This document shows positions 1 to 6,010 of a stretch of DNA of 28,738 bases, piece by piece (positions within the stretch are counted from its first letter, which is position 1; each line of letters opens with the position of its first letter). The translations under genes were made by a program, and so were the position numbers. This DNA is from a virus: positions 1-28,738 of IMG/VR virus record IMGVR_UViG_3300021964_000369. One strand, given 5' to 3'. Under the pieces are notes generated by a model. The model made no database searches. It saw only the letters and a program-made list of their open reading frames with translations, and had not been told where the DNA came from.

Positions 1-2
1 TC

Positions 3-440
3 CGCATATTCCTGTACCGGCAAGACCCGGACATGCAGGCGCAGATCGAGGACGCGGTGCATGACTTCGAGCGGCGCAAGCGTGATATCGACTGGTATCC
101 GCCGCTGTCGTCCGAGGACGCGAACGTGGCGTGGGGTCGTGTCGATGACGGCGCGCCGGCGATGGACCTCAACGGCATTGAGGACGCTGACCACTGGACG
201 CAGGTGCTGGTCAACCGGCTCGAAGAGAAGCGCGCCCTCGAGGCCGAGATCGACGAGGCGCAGACGATGCTGAAGGAGATGCTCGGAAATCACGAGGAGG
301 GGCGCGTCGAGGTTGGCGGCTCGACCTACTACGTCAAGTGGCCGATGCGTAACTACAAGGCACAGCCCGCCAAACCTGCGACGCCGGCCAAGCCTGCCCG
401 GCAGGTGCGTGCCAAAACTCTGATCGTGAAGGAGGCATAA
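3..440 (+). CDS. YqaJ-type phage exonuclease, C-terminal part (5' partial)
   Basis: The reading frame is open to the left edge, so this is the 3' end of a longer gene; the first ATG at 33 is probably internal. The visible part (about 145 residues) has an acidic helical stretch with the pattern AEIDEAQTMLKEMLG, then EVGGSTYYVKWPMRNYKAQP and a Pro/Ala/Lys-rich tail. This resembles the C-terminal region of YqaJ/lambda-exonuclease-like phage recombinases, which resect double-stranded ends for recombination; the catalytic core would lie outside the window, so the call rests on C-terminal resemblance only. It is followed directly by the LexA-like gene (TAA then ATG, no gap), suggesting one rightward operon. 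Confidence 0.55.
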   Translation, partial: RIFLYRQDPDMQAQIEDAVHDFERRKRDIDWYPPLSSEDANVAWGRVDDGAPAMDLNGIEDADHWTQVLVNRLEEKRALEAEIDEAQTMLKEMLGNHEEGRVEVGGSTYYVKWPMRNYKAQPAKPATPAKPARQVRAKTLIVKEA

Positions 441-650
441 ATGCCAGCGCTGACACAGAAGCAGCTTAACGTGCTGGCCTATCTATCCCGGCACATCCGG
501 CGCTACGGATATGCGCCGAGCGTGAAGGAACTAGCTGATGCGACGGGGCGCTCAAAGACTGCGGCGCACTCCATACTTGTGACGCTTGAGAGGCGCGGCG
601 CAATCAAGCGCGACAAGTACAGCCACCGGGCGATTGAGTTAGTGCGATGA
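441..650 (+). CDS. Stand-alone LexA-type winged-helix DNA-binding protein
   Basis: This 69-residue protein corresponds to the LexA N-terminal DNA-binding domain only. The family pattern LTxKQxxVLxxLxxxIxxxGYAPSVxELAxxxG is present (residues about 4-36), followed by a recognition-helix-like SKTAAHSILVTLERRGAIKR and a wing ending RAIEL. The autoproteolytic S24 peptidase half is absent, so classic RecA-triggered self-cleavage cannot operate. The start follows the preceding TAA directly and has a GGAGG ribosome site five bases upstream inside the end of the exonuclease gene. It probably acts as a phage transcription regulator; its operator is not identified here. Confidence 0.85.
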   Translation: MPALTQKQLNVLAYLSRHIRRYGYAPSVKELADATGRSKTAAHSILVTLERRGAIKRDKYSHRAIELVR

Positions 651-823
651 CCACCTGCCCTGAGTGCGACGGGAAAGGCGTCGCGTGGTATGAGGTGAGG
701 GTCGCCGCGCCGGGGGACTGGAGCGGTGGCTACCTCGACGAGAAGGAGACGGAGTGCCGCCTGTGCGATGGCAATGGAGACGTTGACGAGGAGGTTGCCG
801 AGAGTTACGATCCCTTTGAGTGA
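647..823 (+). CDS. Small DnaJ-like zinc-binding protein
   Basis: This 58-residue frame starts at an ATG that overlaps the TGA of the LexA-like gene (ATGA). It carries two CxxCxGxG motifs, CPECDGKG at residues 4-11 and CRLCDGNG at 37-44, the spacing typical of a DnaJ-type zinc-binding hairpin. The C-terminus is strongly acidic. Phages often encode such mini zinc proteins near early genes; the function is unknown. Coupled start, codon structure and the paired cysteines support it being real, and it is the last gene before the terminator. Confidence 0.8.
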   Translation: MTTCPECDGKGVAWYEVRVAAPGDWSGGYLDEKETECRLCDGNGDVDEEVAESYDPFE

Positions 824-861
824 TCGCCTGCGGGAGCGTTATCCCGCGTTCCTCCCTGACT

Positions 862-897
862 GACCCGGCGGCTTAAAACCGTCGGGTCTTTTTTATT
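862..897 (+). terminator. Rho-independent terminator of the rightward operon
   Basis: Arms GACCCGGCGG (862-871) and CCGTCGGGTC (879-888) form a 10-bp stem with one G-U pair and a 7-base AT-rich loop, followed by TTTTTTATTT. It ends rightward transcription. Read on the opposite strand the hairpin has no trailing T-run, so it should not efficiently stop leftward transcripts arriving from the holin gene, which ends at 893 inside the T-tract. Confidence 0.9.
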
Positions 898-1267
898 TCG
901 TGTCGGTCTTCTTGGCTTTGTCGTATGACCTCATGCCAGAGATTCCGAGCATTCCAAACATCAGAGGCATCATCACGCTCATGTCAGCCTGCGGGATCAC
1001 GACGCCGAACCCGGCGCAGATTGGGCTGACCATATAGTTGATGCCGAGAGACAGGCCGCAGATCCACCCGATCAACGGACGCCACGACGCCTGAAACCAG
1101 TTGCCCTTTGCGTCGGCCTTCAGCACCTCGATCTGCGCGAGTATCTGCTCCTGCGCGTGGCGCTCGGCCATCGTCGCAAGATCGTGCGCCAGCTTTGCGC
1201 GCTGGTCCTTGTCCTCGATGAACTTGTCGAGGATGCCGGACACGGCGGGTATCAGTGCCTGTATCAT
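893..1267 (-). CDS. GTA-type three-transmembrane holin
   Basis: A 124-residue membrane protein with an amphipathic charged N-terminal half (about 1-55) and the motif NWFQASWRPLIGWICGLSL (56-74), the signature of the GTA_holin_3TM family. Hydrophobic segments lie at about 64-82, 83-92 and 97-112, followed by a basic tail. Holins collect in the inner membrane and open holes that release the endolysin. The ATG overlaps the TGA of the upstream 65-residue membrane gene by four bases (ATGA). It is the last gene of the leftward transcript and ends inside the terminator of the opposing operon. Confidence 0.85.
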   Translation of the reverse strand: MIQALIPAVSGILDKFIEDKDQRAKLAHDLATMAERHAQEQILAQIEVLKADAKGNWFQASWRPLIGWICGLSLGINYMVSPICAGFGVVIPQADMSVMMPLMFGMLGISGMRSYDKAKKTDTK

Positions 1268-1461
1268 TTCTTTGTCTCCGAGTTCAGGAATACCGCCAGA
1301 CTGCCCGTCATCGCGCCTGTCACGACGCTAATCAGACTTGCCTGCTGCGTGCTGAGGTCGGGTTGCTGTAGCGCCCACTCGATGCAGCGCACATACACGC
1401 CGGTCATGATCAGGATCATCAGACGCGGGATGATCTTGTATTCGATAAATAGCTTAGCCAT
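1264..1461 (-). CDS. Small two-transmembrane protein, putative second holin or antiholin
   Basis: A 65-residue protein beginning MAKLFIEYKIIPR. Two hydrophobic segments are visible: about residues 9-29 (IPRLMILIMTGVYVRCIEWAL) in two adjoining pieces and about 40-59 (SLISVVTGAMTGSLAVFLNS). A longer frame extends upstream to 1572 but would lie wholly inside the lysozyme gene, so the ATG at 1461 was chosen; it overlaps the lysozyme stop by eight bases. Its position between endolysin and holin suggests a lysis role, as second holin, pinholin or antiholin. Function is inferred from topology and context only. Confidence 0.7.
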   Translation of the reverse strand: MAKLFIEYKIIPRLMILIMTGVYVRCIEWALQQPDLSTQQASLISVVTGAMTGSLAVFLNSETKK

Positions 1462-1930
1462 TTGCAAGTCCCCTGATCCGCTGCACCAGCCTCTTGGCTC
1501 TGTTGGGAACCTGATCGTGCCAGCGGCTGTCCACAGCCTCGTCAGCCACGGCGTTCCACATTGCAGGGTCATCCACCGCCTTTGCGACGTTGCCCCAGAA
1601 CCGTTTGAATTTCGAGAAACGCGGGTATCCGAGATTGAACGCCATATTGCACAAGATTAGCTGCGCCTCACCGTCAAGCGCATCGAAGTCCACATCGACG
1701 TTCTTGCACAGGCGGCGGCAGTCTTCGATGGTGACCACAATGTCGAGCGCGAATAGCTGGCGCACGCGCTCCTCAGACACAGGCGTGCCTACAGGCTGGC
1801 CGTGTTCCGGGTCGCCCTCAACGATCAGGTGGCCGATGCCGCAGGTGGGCAGGCCCAGATGGTCAAGGTAGACCTCCATCTTCACGCCCTCATCGGCGGC
1901 GATTTCTTCGCGCAGTTGGTTCTTATCCAT
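1454..1930 (-). CDS. T4-lysozyme-like endolysin (GH24 muramidase)
   Basis: This 158-residue protein has the T4 lysozyme catalytic triad with family spacing: Glu14 (DEG), Asp23 (YLDHLG) and Thr29 (PTCGIGH). The C-terminal half keeps the fold signature NMAFNLGYPRFSKFKRFW and DSRWHDQVPNRAKRLVQRI seen in T4 lysozyme. It cleaves the glycan strands of peptidoglycan. No signal peptide is visible, so it should need the neighbouring holin for release. It overlaps its neighbours on both sides by eight bases, in line with a translationally coupled lysis cassette. Confidence 0.95.
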   Translation of the reverse strand: MDKNQLREEIAADEGVKMEVYLDHLGLPTCGIGHLIVEGDPEHGQPVGTPVSEERVRQLFALDIVVTIEDCRRLCKNVDVDFDALDGEAQLILCNMAFNLGYPRFSKFKRFWGNVAKAVDDPAMWNAVADEAVDSRWHDQVPNRAKRLVQRIRGLANG

Positions 1931-2348
1931 TCCGCGTCTCCATTATTATCTCGACGGCGCGCTGCCAGCTTTCCTCTTCCAGATCCGGCGTCTCGAACCA
2001 GCCCGGCGGGCGGCGCTGCGAATACTGGTTCACGCAGCACGCCGCCTGAAAATGTACCTTCCTCGCGTCGATGGCGCAATGCGCGAGGATGTCGAACTTG
2101 TCGAGGGAGGGCAGCGTCTTCTTGATACGCCCGGCCCCGTTCTGGAACTGGTAGCAGGGGTTGTGATGCTTCTGCCTCCGCAGGTGCGCCGACTTCACCT
2201 GCACCCGCATAAACACGCCGTCGCCATTCCACGCCACAAGGTCAACACTGTCCTGCTGCGCCGGCGAGACGCGCCAGCCAAGCTCCAGTATTGCCGCCGC
2301 CGTCAAATACTCGCCGGCGAGGCCAGTTGTGGTCGGGGATATAGTCAG
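1923..2348 (-). CDS. PD-(D/E)XK nuclease-like protein, probable CTG start
   Basis: The core SVDLVAWNGDGVFMRVQVKSA contains the D-x(13)-QxK arrangement of small PD-(D/E)XK nucleases (Asp36, Gln50, Lys52 counted from the CTG). The first conventional start is a TTG at 2306, but the family's N-terminal pattern GLAGEYLTAAAILELGW is split by it. A CTG at 2346-2348 would supply the missing residues (Glu13 included). It has a GGAG eight bases upstream and overlaps the preceding TGA as CTGA. No ATG, GTG or TTG lies in frame upstream of the TTG. From CTG the protein is 141 residues. A nuclease within a lysis cassette is unusual; it could be a resolvase, a DNA-degrading factor or a homing-type remnant. 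Confidence 0.65.
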   Translation of the reverse strand: MTISPTTTGLAGEYLTAAAILELGWRVSPAQQDSVDLVAWNGDGVFMRVQVKSAHLRRQKHHNPCYQFQNGAGRIKKTLPSLDKFDILAHCAIDARKVHFQAACCVNQYSQRRPPGWFETPDLEEESWQRAVEIIMETRNG

Positions 2349-2821
2349 GCGTTCTTCTCCAGATATAGCCAGAGGATCACAGCGAAGAACCCAAGCGTCG
2401 CGACGCTGAACAGGATGATGGCGGAAATCTCGATGAACTTGCGCCGCCTCTCAGCCTGCTTGTACAGCGTCTCCTTGCGCTCCTTTCGGATGCGCGCCTC
2501 GGTCGCCACAAGCTCGTCCCACGCGCTCTGGCCCATCGTGTATTGGATGTAGGTGCGGAGTTGGTCGCGGTCCTGCTGCGCCTTCTTGCGCGCGGCAAAC
2601 ACCTGCATCGCCTCAGCCTCAGCGGACTGGCCCGCGAAAAGCTGCTTGAATATCGGCGGGTGCTTAGAGAGGCGTTCTGCTTCGTCGAGATCACTGAGCG
2701 CGCCCATCCAGCGCGACAGGTCGCCCGCCATCTGCTCGATGTCGCGCCCGACCGAGAACCCGGCCTTAATCACTCGAAAGGCAGACGCCGCTGTGGCTGC
2801 GGCGGTAACCGGATCAACCAC
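2345..2821 (-). CDS. Conserved phage protein with charged helices and C-terminal transmembrane anchor
   Basis: A 158-residue protein with GTG start. The N-terminus is alanine-rich (DPVTAAATAASAF). The middle, about 60-128, is highly charged and likely helical or coiled coil (AARKKAQQDRDQLRTYIQ, EARIRKERKETLYKQAERRR). A single strong membrane span lies near the C-terminus (about 133-153, SAIILFSVATLGFFAVILWLY). Similar proteins recur next to lysis genes in uncultured marine phages, as far as I recall. A tail-anchored topology would suit an inner-membrane lysis or virion-entry role, but no function is established. The GTG shares one base with the TAG of the 25-residue gene upstream. Confidence 0.75.
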   Translation of the reverse strand: MVDPVTAAATAASAFRVIKAGFSVGRDIEQMAGDLSRWMGALSDLDEAERLSKHPPIFKQLFAGQSAEAEAMQVFAARKKAQQDRDQLRTYIQYTMGQSAWDELVATEARIRKERKETLYKQAERRRKFIEISAIILFSVATLGFFAVILWLYLEKNA

Positions 2822-2898
2822 TAGCGCCTCGTCACAAGCACTAGGATCGCCAGCAATAGCCCGACCTGAATAAGGTCAATCATCGGCATTGCGATCAT
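2821..2898 (-). CDS. 25-residue transmembrane micropeptide
   Basis: The frame reads MIAMPMIDLIQVGLLLAILV then LVTRR, a single hydrophobic helix with a basic C-terminal end. Its ATG (2896-2898) overlaps the TGA of the upstream 66-residue gene (ATGA) and its TAG shares a base with the GTG of the downstream gene (TAGTG), so it fills exactly what would otherwise be a 77-base gap. Both junctions follow the pattern of every other gene in this cassette. It may be a tiny lysis regulator or holin-like peptide. No homologue is recalled. Confidence 0.6.
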   Translation of the reverse strand: MIAMPMIDLIQVGLLLAILVLVTRR

Positions 2899-3098
2899 CA
2901 GTACACCTTCCGCGTTGGTGGCACCATCTTCGGCAAGCAATATGCCGTGATCTGGCCCCTTCCTGATTGCTTCGTCAACGTCTGCGCGTACCAGACGCAC
3001 TCCCGTAAATCCCGAAAGGCTAGGTCGTCGCTGACCTTGCGCCTGTCCTCGCCCGTGCCGAGGAAGACATACAACACAAAGACCGGCACCAACTCCAC
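2898..3098 (-). CDS. Small protein with hydrophobic N-terminus and two cysteines, unknown function
   Basis: A 66-residue product from GTG at 3098, two bases past the upstream TGA (TGATGTG). Residues 3-13 (LVPVFVLYVFL) are hydrophobic and could be a short signal anchor. The rest is charged, with Cys34 and Cys54 that could pair outside the cytoplasm. Small secreted proteins of this layout are frequent in marine phage lysis regions. An ATG at 3100 in another frame was not chosen because it lacks the conserved-looking downstream frame. Function unknown; a spanin-like role is possible but there is no lipobox. Confidence 0.6.
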   Translation of the reverse strand: MELVPVFVLYVFLGTGEDRRKVSDDLAFRDLRECVWYAQTLTKQSGRGQITAYCLPKMVPPTRKVY

Positions 3099-3099
3099 A

Positions 3100-3324
3100 T
3101 CAGTCGCGCCCCATCAGCTTGTCCAGCTTGGCGTCTAAACGGTTCAACGCATCCATCACATTCTGCCGGTCGTCACGCAACTCACCCTTGGTGGCGTAAT
3201 CTTCGCGCGTCCTATTCAGCAGGATGTCGATGCGCTTCTGTTCCCGCGCTATGCCGCCAATAAACCAAGCCCCGCCAGCGATGACGAGGCCGATAAGCAG
3301 GTCAATGAGGCTGGCCATCTCCAT
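3100..3324 (-). CDS. Small membrane protein with C-terminal coiled coil
   Basis: 74 residues from ATG at 3324, which shares a base with the TGA of the upstream gene (TGATG); a GTG two codons earlier is less likely. One membrane span lies at about residues 5-25 (SLIDLLIGLVIAGGAWFIGG), followed by a charged heptad-like helix (DRQNVMDALNRLDAKLDKLM). This N-in anchor plus coiled coil resembles phage inner-membrane spanin or haemolysin-XhlA-like components, but sequence identity to either is not evident. Probably part of the lysis or entry machinery. Confidence 0.65.
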   Translation of the reverse strand: MEMASLIDLLIGLVIAGGAWFIGGIAREQKRIDILLNRTREDYATKGELRDDRQNVMDALNRLDAKLDKLMGRD

Positions 3325-3509
3325 CACTCAGCATCCGCAATGGTCAGCGTACCGGCTGCGACCTGTCGCTGGATTTCGTCGTAGTGGCGGTTGCCGGGTG
3401 CGTTGTTTGGAACAGACATCTCAGTGCCATCTATTGTTGCCAGAATTATGACATCATCACCAAGCATGTCTGCGACGTATCGAGCCGACGTAATATTCAT
3501 CTCATTCAT
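3324..3509 (-). CDS. Small protein downstream of tail fibre, unknown function
   Basis: 61 residues beginning MNEMNITSARYVADM and ending HYDEIQRQVAAGTLTIADAE. Short proteins with the same C-terminal pattern (a YxEIxRQVxAGxLTIxDA-like ending) are common directly after tail fibre genes of marine phages and may assist fibre assembly or attach to the fibre; this is from memory of the family, not proven. It starts two bases after the fibre stop. The ATG at codon 4 (3500) is an alternative start. Confidence 0.6.
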   Translation of the reverse strand: MNEMNITSARYVADMLGDDVIILATIDGTEMSVPNNAPGNRHYDEIQRQVAAGTLTIADAE

Positions 3510-3511
3510 GT

Positions 3512-4870
3512 TTACAACTCCGCATCTGCTTCAATGGTGGTCGCATTGGGGGCTTGTCGAATAAACAAACCATTACCGCTAGTGCCACTCAATCCTGTCA
3601 TCGCAACTACACAGCCAGATTTTTTTGAATAATTCACAGAAACAGATGCGGGTGTCTCAACAGAAACTCCACTTTCTTCAACCAAGTTAGTAAAGGGACT
3701 GTTAGTCGTTACAGTAGGGGCAGCCCTCATTACTCTGGGAAATTTCAACGCAACCTTGCCCTCAGTGGAGTTGTGAAAGCTGCCAAAATTGTCTGCGTTA
3801 AACTGCTCTAGGTTGGTGTAATAGCGGCTGCAAGAAAAAAGTTCATCCGCATACGACCGATGCTCAAACGGCGTGGCCTGTTCGCCGACCTCAAGCTGGA
3901 CGCCGGTGATTTCTAATGTTCTGTCAGTGCTGTCAAAAAACATTGTCTGGTCTGATTTGACGGTGTTGGCGTTGCTGATGCTTGCCCAAGTGTTAGAAGT
4001 AAACGTGCCGCCTGTATAGTCGCTGCCAGCTTGCAAATAAATCTGGATACGCAGACTTGCACCGTTATCATTGCCAAACTTCCCGGTGGTGTCAGGGCTG
4101 AAAGTTTTGACGACACGGGTCCAGCCTGTAGTGACATCAAATGTCTGTGTGTTTTGGCGACTGTTGTCGTTGTCTTGCAACTCAATCGTGTATGTCGCTG
4201 ATGCGTTACCCTTTACATAAAATGAAACAGTAAAGCTCTCTGCATCTGAGTAGCCTTTTTTGAATTGCTGCAAATCTTGGCCTTCAATCGCATACTGCAA
4301 AATTGCAATCTCGCCAGCCGCAATAGAAGTGTCTGCGGTAGTGCAATCAAGTTTCAGTGCATGAGCAAAGCCAGACAAATCTGTTACATCTGCCTGTGAT
4401 TGCGTCAACCGGCCCGCTGTTCCGCTGAAGTACATATCAAAACGGTCTACTGTAAAATAACCGGCACTGCCCCCGATGCCGGTCACCGAGGTCGAACGCT
4501 GGGCCACCTGCATCGCACCGTTGATAATCAGGTTCCTGTTGCCATACGGCGCGGCCCACGACAGCGTGCCGCTGCCATTTGTGATTAGCGTCTGCCCGCT
4601 GTCGCCGTCGCCATCGGGCAGGGTGAGCGTGGTGTCGCTCGTCACCGACGCAGGCGCTTGCAGCTTCATCGCCGCGCTGGCGTCATCGTCTGCGAGGCTC
4701 AGGACATCAATGCCGCTTGTTCCATCGGAGAACTCCTTGAGGTGCGTGAGAAGTTCTCGCAGGGCATTATTAACGGCACTGGGGAGCATGCCCTCGTCGA
4801 TGTTTACTCCGCCCACGTCCGTGTTCGAGGCGTTGGTCGCGGAGTAGTCGGTGAGTTTATCCTTCGGCAT
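3512..4870 (-). CDS. Tail fibre / receptor-binding protein with carbohydrate-binding-like C-terminus
   Basis: 452 residues. Residues 1-50 (DYSATNASNTDV, EGMLPSAVNNALREL) match the N-terminus of the next fibre gene at roughly 40 percent identity and are probably the virion attachment domain. NLIINGAMQVAQRS at 113-126 marks the start of the binding region found in many phage fibres. A beta-rich segment of the carbohydrate-binding type follows, closing with VQLEVGEQATPFEHRSY (324-340). The part downstream of about 4500 is visibly richer in AT than the rest of the window, suggesting exchange of the receptor-binding module. The ATG shares a base with the TAA of the upstream fibre gene (TAATG). Confidence 0.85.
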   Translation of the reverse strand: MPKDKLTDYSATNASNTDVGGVNIDEGMLPSAVNNALRELLTHLKEFSDGTSGIDVLSLADDDASAAMKLQAPASVTSDTTLTLPDGDGDSGQTLITNGSGTLSWAAPYGNRNLIINGAMQVAQRSTSVTGIGGSAGYFTVDRFDMYFSGTAGRLTQSQADVTDLSGFAHALKLDCTTADTSIAAGEIAILQYAIEGQDLQQFKKGYSDAESFTVSFYVKGNASATYTIELQDNDNSRQNTQTFDVTTGWTRVVKTFSPDTTGKFGNDNGASLRIQIYLQAGSDYTGGTFTSNTWASISNANTVKSDQTMFFDSTDRTLEITGVQLEVGEQATPFEHRSYADELFSCSRYYTNLEQFNADNFGSFHNSTEGKVALKFPRVMRAAPTVTTNSPFTNLVEESGVSVETPASVSVNYSKKSGCVVAMTGLSGTSGNGLFIRQAPNATTIEADAEL

Positions 4871-5964
4871 TATGCTGTCTCCAATGCTTCGATGCGGGCC
4901 GTCAGGTCAGCGTTGCTTGTCTCTAGTGCCTCAATCTTGGCGATGGCCTCTTTCAATGCGCCGGTCAGCAGCGGCACCAGCTTGCTCTGGTCGATGCCCT
5001 GCATGACAGCGTTGCCGTCGTCGTCCACCTCGTTGTGGGTGCCGGTGACTGCTTCCGGTACGACAGCCTGTGCCTCGTGTGCAAGGAAGCCGTCAACCGT
5101 TGTGTCGGGATGCCGTATAAAGTTGAACCGCTTGGGTGCCAGCGCCTTCACACGGTCGATTGCGCCGGTCATGTCGGCCACATTTTCTTTCAGGCGGTGG
5201 TCTGAGGATGTGTTGTAGCTGGTCGATGACCCGCTGGTGTCGATTGAACCTACATCGCCGTTAGGGTTGTAAAAAATAATTTGCTCACGGGCGGCAGTGC
5301 TAGCACGGGAACAAAGTACGCGGTGGCCGTCATTGCCATCGACTAAAAATGCCTCTCCAAACGGGAACGAAAAGTTCGTCGTTCCCATCATCAGCCGACC
5401 GCTGCTGTCGATGCGCATACGTTCGTTGTTGCCAGCCGTATAAAACTCAAGCTGCTGCCCGGATGAAGTTACGCCAATCCTTGCCCTGTCGGTGTTTGTC
5501 CCCTCATAGTCAAACCGCAGCATCGCATCGCCGCTGCCGCCATTGCTGATGATGACTGTGCCGTCGTTATCGCCACTGTTGTGCGTTGTTCCGAAACGTG
5601 CAGTGGCGCTGCCAGACGCTACTATGGCATCAACCAAATGTGCGGGGCTGCTAGTCCCGATGCCGAAGTTACCCGACGCAACAATCACATCGCCCGTGCC
5701 ATCCGGGTCGAGGCTAATGTTGCCGTTTGTGTCTGTGGACGAGATGGTGTTGCCGTCGATGCGGATGTTATCCACGTTCAGTTGATCCGCGCTGGGCGTC
5801 TCAAGCGCGACCGTGCCGGTGCTGACATCCTTGAGGTCGGCCATCACTTCGCGGATCGCGTTATTAATCCCCGACGCGGCGCAACCTTCCGAGATGTCCG
5901 TTGACTGGACGTCGGTGTTGTTCGCCGCTGTGGCGTCATAATCGCGGATGCTGTTCTTGGCCAT
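4870..5964 (-). CDS. Tail fibre with C-terminal S74 intramolecular chaperone
   Basis: 364 residues. The N-terminal 50 residues (DYDATAANNTDV, EGCAASGINNAIREV) are the paralogous attachment domain shared with the neighbouring fibre. The middle carries beta-strand repeats typical of trimeric fibres (GNISLDPDGTGDVIVASGNF, GIGTSSP). From about 250 a Peptidase_S74 domain follows: SSDHRLKENV (253-262) with candidate catalytic Ser254 and Lys259, then FLAHEAQAVVPEAV and a C-terminal coiled coil (EAIAKIEALETSNADL). In the family this domain helps the trimer fold and then cuts itself off. An upstream gap of 46 bases holds no recognisable site. Confidence 0.9.
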   Translation of the reverse strand: MAKNSIRDYDATAANNTDVQSTDISEGCAASGINNAIREVMADLKDVSTGTVALETPSADQLNVDNIRIDGNTISSTDTNGNISLDPDGTGDVIVASGNFGIGTSSPAHLVDAIVASGSATARFGTTHNSGDNDGTVIISNGGSGDAMLRFDYEGTNTDRARIGVTSSGQQLEFYTAGNNERMRIDSSGRLMMGTTNFSFPFGEAFLVDGNDGHRVLCSRASTAAREQIIFYNPNGDVGSIDTSGSSTSYNTSSDHRLKENVADMTGAIDRVKALAPKRFNFIRHPDTTVDGFLAHEAQAVVPEAVTGTHNEVDDDGNAVMQGIDQSKLVPLLTGALKEAIAKIEALETSNADLTARIEALETA

Positions 5965-6010
5965 CAGGTTGTTCCTTCGTTTCTGCGCTCAGTTTATCAC
6001 GGCGCGGGGG

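Noticed and set aside
862-897. Terminator as bidirectional
   Set aside because: Only the rightward strand has a T-run after the stem; leftward there is none.
1882-2232. Alternative leftward frame in the lysis cassette
   Set aside because: It overlaps the PD-(D/E)XK gene in another frame, is Arg/Ala/Glu-rich without motif, and lacks a ribosome site.
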